DNA of 64,000 nt. Source: Bacteroidota bacterium (lineage in GTDB: Bacteria; Bacteroidota; Bacteroidia; AKYH767-A; OLB10). The position numbers and the translations under genes are program-made. The stretch's first letter is position 1; each line of letters starts with the position of its first letter. Positions 45,018-53,522 of this stretch are shown here, in pieces. Under the pieces are notes generated by a model, which worked only from the letters and a program-made list of their open reading frames with translations, was not told the origin of the DNA and did no database searches. The DNA is taken from assembly GCA_016717325.1 (NCBI GenBank), contig JADKFV010000009.1, positions 62,001 through 126,000 on the forward strand, in the 5' to 3' direction.

Positions 45018-46556
45018 TTATTTCGCCCTTTTACCACTAAGTGTATACCTTACAAAAGCACCTAGTTGATGGCCATCAACTGTATAACGGCCCACGGTGC
45101 GGTATTTTGTATCAGGCAGAACTTGATACTCGGCATTAATAATTTTTTGAAACGAATAGGTAAAATTCAATCCTGCCGATATCATATTTTTATTTTTTAA
45201 TTGCTTCGAAATCGCTGGTTCAATATAAAGTCCTTTTAGTAAGCGAGGTTCGGGTTCGTAGATAAAATCATGCTCTAAATATAAATAAGTTAAGCCAGAT
45301 TTAAAATAATCTGTAAAATCTAAAAATACAATTTTGGGATAAAAATAGCGAACATATACACCACAATTAATTGATAATTGATAATTTATTTTTATCGGAT
45401 GGAAATATGTTGTCCCCATTTTGAGTGCTGGATTCACTGTAGTTATAGCTGCTTTGTTTTTATAATCTACCAAAATCGAGCTGTCATAGTCTGTTTTTAA
45501 AATATTGATTTTTGCTGCCAATTTATCCAGGTTCATGATTGCCGTTAAATTCAATCCCCATTTATTATTTAGCATACGGGTGTAACCTAACCCAAAAGAG
45601 GTAGTCCACATTTGCCATGGTTCCAAATTAATATTGCCAACAATGTTTTTATAATGCGGGCTAAAAATCCAATTGTGCGAGGCTTCTAAATAAAATTGAT
45701 TGCGCCTTGTAATGTATGTAAATACAGGTTTTACATAATCCCTTTCTCTCGGTTTTTTATTTGCGTTGTATAAATATTGGTAAGTTAAATATGCCCCAAG
45801 TTGGCTGCCTCTAAAAAACCAATCGCCTCTGCTTTCATCCTTCTGTCCTTCAAAAAAAACATACGACCCCTCAAACATATTTTGCAAACCAAGCTGATAT
45901 TTTATGCCTAAACCAATTTGATGATGGCTTTTCAATTGTTTTAATAATTCGGATTTTAAAATAACCGAAAGGTGGAAAGGGTGTTTGCGTAAATTTTCTA
46001 CGCCAAAATAATACAATGGAAACTCAACTTTGTCGGTATCTTGTACATTGTTATAATATGCATTTATATAAATCAAATCTACACGGTCGAAAAATTTTAG
46101 CCCTAGGCCGACCATGGGATTCACGCTAAATCCCTTTTTTAAATTTATTTTTTTACCTGAAAATAATTCCAAGCCAATATATGATTTATTTACTAAAGAA
46201 CTTGAATTGTTCCAACCAGGATTTATTTGCGGATGCTTTACAGATGAAAGGTTGGTCGAAAAAGCAATATTTTGCCAGCCATAAATAAAGCTCAGTTCGT
46301 AAAAATTGTTTTCTCCAAAAAACTTTTTTGACCCCCAAGTAAATTGTGTAGTATTTAAGTTAACTGGATTCAGCAAGTTTTCGCCAACAGCATTTTTTAT
46401 TGCAAATTTATTTCCAATCTGAACTCCTGTAGAAGTAAAAACTGTGTTGTTATTGAATGCCAATTGGCTCATTAAATTATGAGAGCACATGTTGAATAAA
46501 ACAAAAAGCATCCCAAAAAGTGGATGCTTTTTATTTACATTTATATGTATTGGCAT
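45018..46556 (-). CDS. Outer-membrane beta-barrel-like protein, module copy A
   Basis: 512 aa from the ATG at 46556, which overlaps the stop of lipoprotein A as TAATG; an upstream in-frame start lies inside the lipoprotein gene. Signal peptide KKHPLFGMLFVLFNMCSH with cleavage near LMSQ. Same architecture and C-terminus (FVRYTLSGKRAK) as copy B. The best conserved part is TRRNQFYLEASHNW to TRMLNNKWGLN. The signal-peptide codons fold into a terminator-like hairpin, as in copy B but with unrelated stem sequence. Translationally coupled to the lipoprotein, so the two probably act together at the outer membrane. Confidence 0.8.
   Translation of the reverse strand: MPIHINVNKKHPLFGMLFVLFNMCSHNLMSQLAFNNNTVFTSTGVQIGNKFAIKNAVGENLLNPVNLNTTQFTWGSKKFFGENNFYELSFIYGWQNIAFSTNLSSVKHPQINPGWNNSSSLVNKSYIGLELFSGKKINLKKGFSVNPMVGLGLKFFDRVDLIYINAYYNNVQDTDKVEFPLYYFGVENLRKHPFHLSVILKSELLKQLKSHHQIGLGIKYQLGLQNMFEGSYVFFEGQKDESRGDWFFRGSQLGAYLTYQYLYNANKKPRERDYVKPVFTYITRRNQFYLEASHNWIFSPHYKNIVGNINLEPWQMWTTSFGLGYTRMLNNKWGLNLTAIMNLDKLAAKINILKTDYDSSILVDYKNKAAITTVNPALKMGTTYFHPIKINYQLSINCGVYVRYFYPKIVFLDFTDYFKSGLTYLYLEHDFIYEPEPRLLKGLYIEPAISKQLKNKNMISAGLNFTYSFQKIINAEYQVLPDTKYRTVGRYTVDGHQLGAFVRYTLSGKRAK
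46503..46532 (-). promoter_or_regulatory. Terminator-like hairpin inside signal-peptide codons, copy A
   Basis: AAAAAGCATCC, 8-nt loop, GGATGCTTTTT (perfect 11-bp stem), followed by GTTTTATT on the coding strand. It starts 24 nt after the OMP start codon and encodes KKHPLFGMLF. Either an attenuator between lipoprotein and OMP or the terminator of the lipoprotein with a later OMP start. Confidence 0.6.
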
Positions 46557-47577
46557 TAGAAGGTTATTGAATGTTGCACTTGACCAACCACTTCGTAATT
46601 GAAATGAGCCGCTCCAATTGAGTGATACAAATATAACGCTTCGTTTCCGCATTTTGGCAATCTATTTCTACGTTTTGATTTATCCCAATCATAATTAACA
46701 TGTAAAGAACAGTCTTGTGTCCAATTGCCAAATAGATGCACATACAAATTAGTTTTGTATAGTTTCCATTTGCCATTTGCTTTCTTTTTATGTGACACCA
46801 TTTTGGCTTTTACATTTGTTCCATTACCACCCAACTACTTGCTTGAAATTTAGCCTTGCATTTTATTTTCTTATTTCCATTGTCATAATCTTTATATTCA
46901 ATATTTTTCTCATTATTCTTGCAATCAGTATTTGGTGTGGGCCCATGTATAGTCTTCACATTTGGAGTATTAGCCAGCACAGCAGGGTCATTACTCAGTC
47001 CAGGTATATCGTTACATGTTGCGTTTGGCAGTACCCACATTTCGCCTTGTGTATCTATCACATATAAGTCAGTTCCTATCATAACTTTTCCTGCATCGCT
47101 TGCAAGTGCGTTCGCCACGGCATCATCGTAGTAGTCGATTAGGTCGGGGTCGGTGGCAGGGTTTAAAGTAGTGTTGTTTAACCATACATCTTCAAGCTTA
47201 CGCAGCTTATCTCTATAAGAAACAAAGCTGTGGCTAAGTTCAAAATTAATCAAAGTTTGGTCTTCGTCAAATCCTATTTGGTCCGCCATTGCATTAAAAT
47301 CATCGTCATTCAAATTTGCATACAGTGCTTCAAAATCATCGTTGTGTTGCTCGTACTCTTGCTCAAGGCAATTGTATACTACATCATATTCTGCCTGATT
47401 AGCAAAAATAAATGTGCCGTTGCATACCGTTACATCAAAAATACAATCGCTCTCACCACCACCTTCTTTGCTGGCAATTGAGGCAGTTGCATTCGTAGCT
47501 TGCGGTTTAATGTCCTTTTCCTTATTGCAAGCCGAAGCTAGTGCAATAATAGTTAATAATACTAATACTTTTCTCAT
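46556..47577 (-). CDS. Lipoprotein, module copy A, apparent frameshift
   Basis: MRKVLVLLTIIALASAC gives a clear lipobox (LASAC), so it is lipid-anchored. The mature part is very acidic (EQEYEQHNDDFEALYANLNDD). The first frame stops at 46810 after SSWVVMEQM. At the three-G run (46830-46832 complement) the next frame continues GGNGTNVKAKMVSHKKKANG and ends VQHSITF at 46559, matching the start-less copy B, which proves the homology of that end. One extra G would give SSWGGNGTN. The full protein would be about 340 aa. Unknown function; partner of OMP A. Confidence 0.7.
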
Positions 47578-47758
47578 AGTTTAATAATTTGATTTTTTTC
47601 CTACTCTTTAAAGGATTTTCGGATACTCCTGTATTGTTACTTTAAGTTGTGTTTTGCTTTTGTTATTTTGTTGTATAGTTTTTCTGCATTTGTCTTTTGA
47701 TGATTAATGTAGTATATCCTAAAAAAAGATTTTAGTTTTTCAAAACTAACTTTCGGCA

Positions 47759-47791
47759 TTTGGCTGTAACCGAAAAATAATTCTTAATTTG
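47759..47791 (+). promoter_or_regulatory. Candidate promoter of the XRE regulator
   Basis: TTTG at 47759-47762, spacer of 21 nt, TTAATTTG at 47784-47791 (one mismatch to TAnnTTTG); ATG at 47809. Confidence 0.45.
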
Positions 47792-47808
47792 GCAAAAAAT
47801 TTCTCTTT

Positions 47809-48181
47809 ATGGACAAAAAAGCAACTAAAAAACTCGATATAGGATTCAATTTAAAACGCCTCCGCGAAATGAAAGGTTACAAACCGGAATTTATTGCAGA
47901 GCACATAAATGTTGCACCACGCACCTATCTCGATTATGAAAACAATACGCATGATATAGGCATAAATAAATTAGTATCAATTGCCGAAGTTTTGGAAGTT
48001 ACACTTTGGGATATAATTACATTTGATAATAAAAGTTTTTGGCAGAATAATTTTCACAACGAAAGCGAAAGCAAGGCAACATATACAGTAAATAATAACC
48101 CCCTCGAATAAGGAGCGCGAATTGTATGAAAAAATAATTGCTAATTTGGAAGCAACAATTGCTTTGATGAAAAATAAATAA
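47809..48181 (+). CDS. XRE-family helix-turn-helix regulator, apparent C-terminal frameshift
   Basis: Residues 12-66 are an HTH_3/XRE domain (FNLKRLREMKGYKPEFIAEH, NVAPRTYLDYENN, GINKLVSIAEVLEVTLWDI). The first frame stops at 48111 (100 aa). One base shift at the five-C run 48099-48103 opens SNKERELYEKIIANLEATIA and ends LMKNK at 48181; this coiled-coil tail is usual in Bacteroidota XRE proteins. The gene is divergent from the lipoprotein/OMP module, 231 bp away, so it may control that module. The tail would provide dimerisation. Confidence 0.75.
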
Positions 48182-48342
48182 CACTAACAGTTATTGTATA
48201 CGTTGTAATATTATTTTTAGTTCATTATAAAATGTAATGCATAATTCAGCATTTGTTTGGTAAAGTTGAGCGTTCTATTTCACTGCCAAAATTTCGAGCG
48301 AAGATTATTATGATAGTGATGATATAAACAGATTTTTTAAAA

Positions 48343-48378
48343 CAAAAAAATCCCCGTAACATGCGCTACAGGGATTTT
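48343..48378 (-). terminator. Terminator of the MltD/LysM gene
   Basis: AAAATCCC and GGGATTTT arms with inner GTA/TAC pairing and an 8-nt loop; on the minus strand a T7 run follows. It lies 24 nt after the LysM stop at 48402. Confidence 0.75.
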
Positions 48379-48401
48379 AATTTTATTAAATGCAGATAAT
48401 A

Positions 48402-49355
48402 TTATCCTATAATTTTCACTTTCAACTTTAAGCCCTGACGTAATTGCTTCCCGCTGCTTATGTTGTTAAATCTTTTAATATTATCGATGGTAGTGCCTTT
48501 ACTTTTTGCTATGCTATAAAGTGTATCGCCTTTTCTTACAGTATAATACAAATAATTAATTTCGTTATTACTTGTTGGTTCTGTTTTGTTTTTGCCTTTT
48601 TTGGCAACCACTTTTAACTCGCTTTTTTCTTTTTGCGCAATTTCTTGTTCTTCGGCTTTTGCTTTGTTTATTGCAGAATCATCCGCAGCTATTCCCGCTG
48701 TTGCAAGTACAATTTTCGTTGGCTTACTGGGGTCTACAATCTCCTTCACTTCGCGATACACTACCAATGTTTGATTCGGATGAATGGTATTGTTTTTAAT
48801 ATGATTCCATTCTTTTAAATCGTTTACTGTGCAGTTCATTTTACGGGCAACTACTGCCAACGATTCTCCTTTCTGTGTGCGGTAAGAAAGTTTTTTTGTT
48901 TTTGTAACCAACTGTTCTGCATTTGCCTTTGGCTGAGTTACGGCAATTTCGGTCTCGATGGTCTCATTATTTACGGCAGGTTTTACTGATGCAGTTTGTT
49001 GCAAAGCTGCTGCATCATCTTTCAATACTTTTACCCGTTGGTCCACATACAAGGTAAGATGTTGCCCGCGCGAAACTTTATTTGAACGCAAACGGTTCCA
49101 CGATTTTATTTCTCCCTGTGTGCAATTAAACTTATCGGCAACACGTGCTAAACTTTCGCCTCTGCGAACTGTATATTTTTGCTTTACCGTTTTAGTTACG
49201 TAAGTATATTTTGCCTCCTCTTCCTGTAGTGCAATATTGGTGCGGCCTTTTCCAAGATTGATAGTAGGTTGTGTACTGGCAAGCAAATTATCTTCCATTT
49301 CGATAGTGGTTTGCTTTTGCGTGTAGGCCATTATTTTATTAGTAGGCAAACGCAA
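48402..49355 (-). CDS. LysM half of a split MltD-like transglycosylase
   Basis: The frame is open from about 49463 and shows no independent start before residue 9 (MAYTQKQ) of the apparent ORF. Three LysM modules: KYTVRRGESLARVADKFNCT, SYRTQKGESLAVVARKMNCT and YYTVRKGDTLYSIAKSKGT, which bind the glycan of peptidoglycan. Upstream codons in this frame read LRLVPFQKNLDIPVDVWDFE, which is the usual linker between the SLT and LysM parts of MltD. So this is the C-terminal half of the gene at 49435-50331, separated by a one-base shift at 49467-49470. Confidence 0.8.
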   Translation of the reverse strand: MRLPTNKIMAYTQKQTTIEMEDNLLASTQPTINLGKGRTNIALQEEEAKYTYVTKTVKQKYTVRRGESLARVADKFNCTQGEIKSWNRLRSNKVSRGQHLTLYVDQRVKVLKDDAAALQQTASVKPAVNNETIETEIAVTQPKANAEQLVTKTKKLSYRTQKGESLAVVARKMNCTVNDLKEWNHIKNNTIHPNQTLVVYREVKEIVDPSKPTKIVLATAGIAADDSAINKAKAEEQEIAQKEKSELKVVAKKGKNKTEPTSNNEINYLYYTVRKGDTLYSIAKSKGTTIDNIKRFNNISSGKQLRQGLKLKVKIIG

Positions 49356-49434
49356 AGCATATGGTTGGCTTATAGTGGCAGGAATTAACTGACGCTTAAA
49401 TGTGGATTCAAAATCCCAAACATCAACTGGAATA

Positions 49435-50331
49435 TCAAGATTTTTTTGAAAGGGTACTAAACGTAGTTTTCTTTGTAACTATAACCGTATCCGTTTCGAA
49501 ATAAGTTATTGATGGAGGTACAGGAATTAAATTATGCTCGCGCGAATATTCCATCACATAAGATATGCCCATAAATGCAGGAACGTATCCGCGGGTTTCG
49601 GCAGGTAAATATGGCGATATAGACCAAAAATCGGATTTGCCACCTGCACGAATAATAGCCTTATTCACATTGCCCGGTCCACAATTGTAAGATGCAATTA
49701 CCAACAACCAATCGTGATATATTTCGTACATCTTTTTAAAATATTGGCATGCGGCAACTGTAGATTTATATGGATCGCGTCTGTCGTCAACATACGAATT
49801 TACATTCAAGTCATACAAGATGCCGGTATTGTACATAAACTGCCAAAGCCCTGTAGCACCTGCACAACTCACAGCTGTAGGATTCAATGCCGACTCTACC
49901 ATGGCAAGATATTTCAACTCGAGTGGTAATTTTTCGCGCTCCAATACTTCTTCAAACATTGGTAAATAAATGGACGATAATCCCATTATCCTTTTGGTGC
50001 CTTCACGCTTTTGTGTTGCATACACATTGATGTATGCCCGCACCTGATCGTTGTACACATATGGTATAGGAGAGTTTATTTTTGAAATGCGATCTTTATA
50101 AACCTGTTCGGGAAATGTGGGCACATTGTAGATATCCTCTTTGCTTGTTGCTGTGTAATTAAGTGTATTGATGTTTCTAAAACGTACTACATTGTCAATA
50201 GTAATCAAACTATCGATAGTAGCCGCAATAGGGTCGGTAGGACAAACTACCAAGGGTGCTTGCGAAAATGTCTGTGTGAAAGCACAAACGGAAAAGGCAA
50301 CGGCACCGAGAACAACTTTTAATTGTGTCAT
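49435..50331 (-). CDS. mltD: Membrane-bound lytic transglycosylase D-like, catalytic half
   Basis: 298 aa. Signal peptide with hydrophobic core VVLGAVAFSVCAFTQ, cleavage near FSQA. SLT domain at residues 110-260: LPLELKYLAMVESALNPTA with catalytic Glu in MVESAL, GATGLWQFM, and LLVIASYNCGPGNVNKAI. It cleaves the MurNAc-GlcNAc bond of peptidoglycan with 1,6-anhydro ring formation. The end (STLSKKS) is out of frame; removal of one A in AAGAAAAC would continue into KKLRLVPFQKN and the LysM half, giving about 640 aa. Confidence 0.85.
   Translation of the reverse strand: MTQLKVVLGAVAFSVCAFTQTFSQAPLVVCPTDPIAATIDSLITIDNVVRFRNINTLNYTATSKEDIYNVPTFPEQVYKDRISKINSPIPYVYNDQVRAYINVYATQKREGTKRIMGLSSIYLPMFEEVLEREKLPLELKYLAMVESALNPTAVSCAGATGLWQFMYNTGILYDLNVNSYVDDRRDPYKSTVAACQYFKKMYEIYHDWLLVIASYNCGPGNVNKAIIRAGGKSDFWSISPYLPAETRGYVPAFMGISYVMEYSREHNLIPVPPSITYFETDTVIVTKKTTFSTLSKKS
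49467..49470 (-). other. Frameshift point splitting MltD from its LysM domains
   Basis: A four-T run on the plus strand (A4 on the coding strand). One base fewer joins the SLT domain to the LysM region. It is the only one of five frameshifts in the window, apart from the XRE case, that looks like an insertion and not a deletion. Confidence 0.6.
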
Positions 50332-50466
50332 TTCTTTTTATTGTTACTTATTAATATTCAAACCTTTAAGAGGGCCGGCCGAAAACCGGAATTGCGAAAG
50401 TATATAAAAAGTATTGATTTGCCTAATAAAAATATCTACTCCCCTAAACTCATTTAACGTTCACCT

Positions 50467-51144
50467 TTATGAACACCCTCTTAATAACATGACTATTTCG
50501 CCTTTTGGGGGTGTATTTGTGTAATGCAAAAGCAGGTCTGATATTTTTCCACGTTTCACTTCTTCGTACATTTTTGTCAACTCGCGGCATACGCACACCT
50601 CCCTTTCGGGGCCAAGAATATCGTTCACTTGCTGTAAAGTTTTTATCAATCGATGTGGCGATTCGTACAAAATAATGGTGCGTTCTTCTGTCAGCCATTC
50701 GGTGATGCGGGTAACACGTCCTTTTTTGTGTGGTAAAAATCCCTCGAAACAAAATCTATCGCAAGGGAATCCTGAATTTACCAAAGCCGGAACAAAAGCA
50801 GTTGGGCCGGGCAAAGTTTCTATATCTATATTTGCTGCTATGCAAGCACGTACTAATAAAAATCCCGGGTCGGATATGGCAGGTGTGCCGGCATCGCTTA
50901 CCAATGCCACCATATTATTTTCGCGAATGAGGTTCACTGTTCTTTCCAAAACATGATGCTCATTATTGGAATGAAATGATTGTAACTTTTTTTCAATACC
51001 AAGATGTTTTAATAAAAATCTGCTTACACGCGTATCTTCGGCCAAAACCAAATCGCATTGTTGCAATACTTTTATGGCACGCAATGTTATATCGTCAAGA
51101 TTGCCTATGGGAGTGGGGACGAGGATGAGTTTGCTTTGGGACAT
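50467..51144 (-). CDS. rsmI: 16S rRNA (cytidine(1402)-2'-O)-methyltransferase RsmI
   Basis: 225 aa of the YraL/SAM-dependent tetrapyrrole-methylase fold: LILVPTPIGNLDDITLRAI, DLVLAEDTRVSRFLLKH, HSNNEHH, VALVSDAGTPAISDPGFLLV and LPGPTAFVPALVNSGFP are the family landmarks. It methylates the 2'-OH of C1402 in 16S rRNA with SAM. Start ATG at 51144 gives MSQSKLIL. Monocistronic. Confidence 0.95.
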   Translation of the reverse strand: MSQSKLILVPTPIGNLDDITLRAIKVLQQCDLVLAEDTRVSRFLLKHLGIEKKLQSFHSNNEHHVLERTVNLIRENNMVALVSDAGTPAISDPGFLLVRACIAANIDIETLPGPTAFVPALVNSGFPCDRFCFEGFLPHKKGRVTRITEWLTEERTIILYESPHRLIKTLQQVNDILGPEREVCVCRELTKMYEEVKRGKISDLLLHYTNTPPKGEIVMLLRGCS

Positions 51145-51219
51145 TTTTTTAGTTCTTAGTTACGTTTGCGGTGTGACTTGTTCTTAGTTTTTCGTTTCGT
51201 TTTCTGCGAGCCTAGTTCT

Positions 51220-51320
51220 TCGTTCGTCATTGCGAATTGTCACAGTGAGTATTTTCGAACTGAGAAGCAATCTCTGCGTAGAATTTGTATTCATTTCAGA
51301 TTCTCTCAAGCCATTGAAAC
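51220..51320 (+). repeat. Eroded dispersed-repeat copy
   Basis: ATTGTCACAGTGAGTATTTT, then CGAACTGAGAAGCAATCTCTG, matches the flanks of the dispersed repeat but lacks the CCCTGAGCGAAG core. It lies 75 nt upstream of rsmI. Confidence 0.5.
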
Positions 51321-51399
51321 AAAAATAAATGAGGACTCTGAAATTTCCCTTTTTGACTTCCCTTTTTCCTTTTAAATTATTCCTTTTGCCTTTCCCCTT

Positions 51400-52155
51400 T
51401 TAACTTAATTCCACCATCCTAAACAAAACCGGTTTGCTTGGTGTGGCATCGTTTTCTAATGCTGTTATTTGAAGATTGAGTAAATATATACCATCTTCAA
51501 TTTCATTTTCGATATAAACCATTTCGGTAATGGTGCATGGTGTGCGAGTGGCATGCGGATATTGCCAAAATGTATGGTGTGCTTGTAACTTACCATCATC
51601 AAACTCGCGGTCGACCGAAGGTAAGTCGATTAAAAAATGTTGCACATTATTTTTTACCATTATTTCCATCACTTCGTTTTGTACATACGGGAAATTGGTG
51701 CCACTGTATTGCCGCGTCAATTTCGAATTGTCATTTGGTAACGTTCTTATAAGCACTGCATCGACATTTGGCATCAGCACTTTTGAAATGGATTCAGCCA
51801 AAATTACTTTATCGCCATTTTCTGTTTTGGTGGGTGTTACTGTAATTAATTGTGCTACAAAAAAGAAATGTTTTAAGCATTGATTAATAGTGTATGGCTC
51901 TTTGCTGATATGCCCCACACATTCGGTATGGGTGCCGTTGCCATGTGGATTGAGCGCCACATTACGAAAATTTACACTCCCTCCCTGATTCACATCGCCA
52001 ATAAATGTTTCGGTGCGGACGGCTTCAATAGTTACAGGCGCTGCCCACCAAGCATTTACATTGTCTGCCCCGGCACGCAAGGGTATCGAAATATCGATGC
52101 AATCATTTAGTTGTGCACTATATGTTTTGTTATTAAAATTTATTTTGGTAAACAT
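51400..52155 (-). CDS. Cyclase-family (kynurenine-formamidase-like) metal hydrolase
   Basis: 251 aa. The metal-binding motif HGNGTHTECVGH (HxGTHxxxxxH class) is near residue 72, with DCIDISIPLRAGADNVNAWW at the start and DAVLIRTLPNDNSKL and HFLIDLPSVDREFDDG in the second half. Family members hydrolyse formylkynurenine or cyclise/hydrolyse small amides and lactones. Substrate uncertain; no tryptophan-degradation gene is nearby. Confidence 0.82.
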   Translation of the reverse strand: MFTKINFNNKTYSAQLNDCIDISIPLRAGADNVNAWWAAPVTIEAVRTETFIGDVNQGGSVNFRNVALNPHGNGTHTECVGHISKEPYTINQCLKHFFFVAQLITVTPTKTENGDKVILAESISKVLMPNVDAVLIRTLPNDNSKLTRQYSGTNFPYVQNEVMEIMVKNNVQHFLIDLPSVDREFDDGKLQAHHTFWQYPHATRTPCTITEMVYIENEIEDGIYLLNLQITALENDATPSKPVLFRMVELS

Positions 52156-52585
52156 GCCTAAATAATTATTTATACAAATAAATATTGAATAAAACGTATA
52201 CAGTTACTGTTATCTAAAATGCGATTAATGCATTTGTAAATAAAATAGCCTTAACCCTTGTGTTGGCAAATATGAGAAAAAAACAATACCGCTAAGCGGT
52301 AATTAAAATATTGGCTTTTATAAATATTTAATGGCAAAATATAAGAATGGTGTTATATTCCTACATTGTATGACTATAGTTCCTTTTTGGCTATATGCCT
52401 CCGCTCACAAATATCCACCGCACTTCGGCCGGTACTTTGCCTAAGGAATGCAAACGCACTTTTCAATAGAAAAATATTTTCCATTAGCAAAGTTGTTTTT
52501 ACAAATCACTTTAAGGGTTTAAAACACTTGAAGGGATGTAACCATTAAAATTTTATTACCATTCTCAAAAAGTTATCTTCAATTT
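52156..52585. other. Gene-free stretch with short palindrome
   Basis: AT-rich. A perfect short hairpin TACCGC-TAA-GCGGTA is at 52287-52301, inside AAACAATACCGCTAA (52281-52295), which is identical to the left arm of the larger inverted repeat at 60206-60287. Otherwise no gene or repeat recognised. Confidence 0.5.
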
Positions 52586-53518
52586 TTAATTTCCCTTCAT
52601 CCCCTTGGCCACATACACCTTCTTACCACTATAACAACGCAAATAAAACAAGCCTGTTGCAAGTGTGCTTAAGTCAATTTCATTTTTATTTGAAATTGAA
52701 AATGATATTTCCTGACCGAATGCATTATAAATTTTTATTTCATCGAAATGGAAATTTTTTGGCAAAATAAATGTGCCATTGTTAGGATTGGGGTAAATGC
52801 TAAATGCAATATTATTTAAAATAGGTGTAAACCCGCTTGGAATATATGGATAACAAGTGCTACCATTATTTGGATACAAACTTAGCGTATCCATAGTAAA
52901 GCATTTTAAAATGTACAAATCAGAAATGCCATCCCATAACCTTTCAATTAATCCGCCTTCACTTCCAATTCCTTCTACAATTCTACGAAAAGTACCTGGT
53001 TGCCCTGCATAACCGACCCAATATGCCTTGCGGTAAGTTCCATCACTAAGCAACACAGAATCCTTCATTTTTACTTTAACTGGTAGAGTACCGCCATACA
53101 TATTGTAAATATCTAACGGTAAGGTATCACCTACTTTTATATTAAAAGTATAAAGTAGTTTTTCATAGATGCTATCGGCTTCAAGCCAATATACTTTTTT
53201 TGCAGCTGAATCGTTGCGATAGGCGCCCGCATAATTGCTGATAGTATCTTTTGGGTATCCAAGAAAGCAAACAGTTTCTACGCCTGATACCCATACTTTG
53301 TGATATATTAAGTTGTTAATTACACTATCACCATAGCTAAAGTAATCTAAATCTTGACAAATAGAAGATCCATCCCATTTCACACTCCACATTGCACCAT
53401 TGTTTGGAAATGGATGATACACATTGGTTTGACTTTGAGCAACGTATATACTCATAGTTAACAGTAAGAAGAACAATAGTTTTTTTCCCTCCTTGCGGGA
53501 TTGCACTTTGGTTAACAT
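52586..53518 (-). CDS. T9SS cargo protein, third gene of operon
   Basis: 310 aa. Signal peptide with basic N-region (KVQSRKEGKK) and core LLFFLLLTMSIYVA. The middle (residues 35-220) has no known domain: WSVKWDGSSICQDLDYFSYG, GIGSEGGLIERLWDG. This is the pattern of many Bacteroidota lectin/glycan-surface proteins of unknown role. Residues 235-310 are a type A sorting domain (FSIYPNPNNGTFILPKN, ATGLFYLRCYSGKKVYVAKG). Begins 4 bp after the stop of the gene at 53523-55031. Confidence 0.85.
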   Translation of the reverse strand: MLTKVQSRKEGKKLLFFLLLTMSIYVAQSQTNVYHPFPNNGAMWSVKWDGSSICQDLDYFSYGDSVINNLIYHKVWVSGVETVCFLGYPKDTISNYAGAYRNDSAAKKVYWLEADSIYEKLLYTFNIKVGDTLPLDIYNMYGGTLPVKVKMKDSVLLSDGTYRKAYWVGYAGQPGTFRRIVEGIGSEGGLIERLWDGISDLYILKCFTMDTLSLYPNNGSTCYPYIPSGFTPILNNIAFSIYPNPNNGTFILPKNFHFDEIKIYNAFGQEISFSISNKNEIDLSTLATGLFYLRCYSGKKVYVAKGMKGN

Positions 53519-53522
53519 GATT

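Noticed and set aside
42938..46556. OMP copies as PorP/SprF-type T9SS membrane proteins
   Set aside because: Length (512 aa) and conserved stretches do not fit PorP/SprF, which are about 300-340 aa; no adhesin gene is paired with them.
50450..50752. A second frame at the end of rsmI as sign of another frameshift
   Set aside because: The rsmI frame already has the normal length and C-terminal motif, so the other frame is a shadow.
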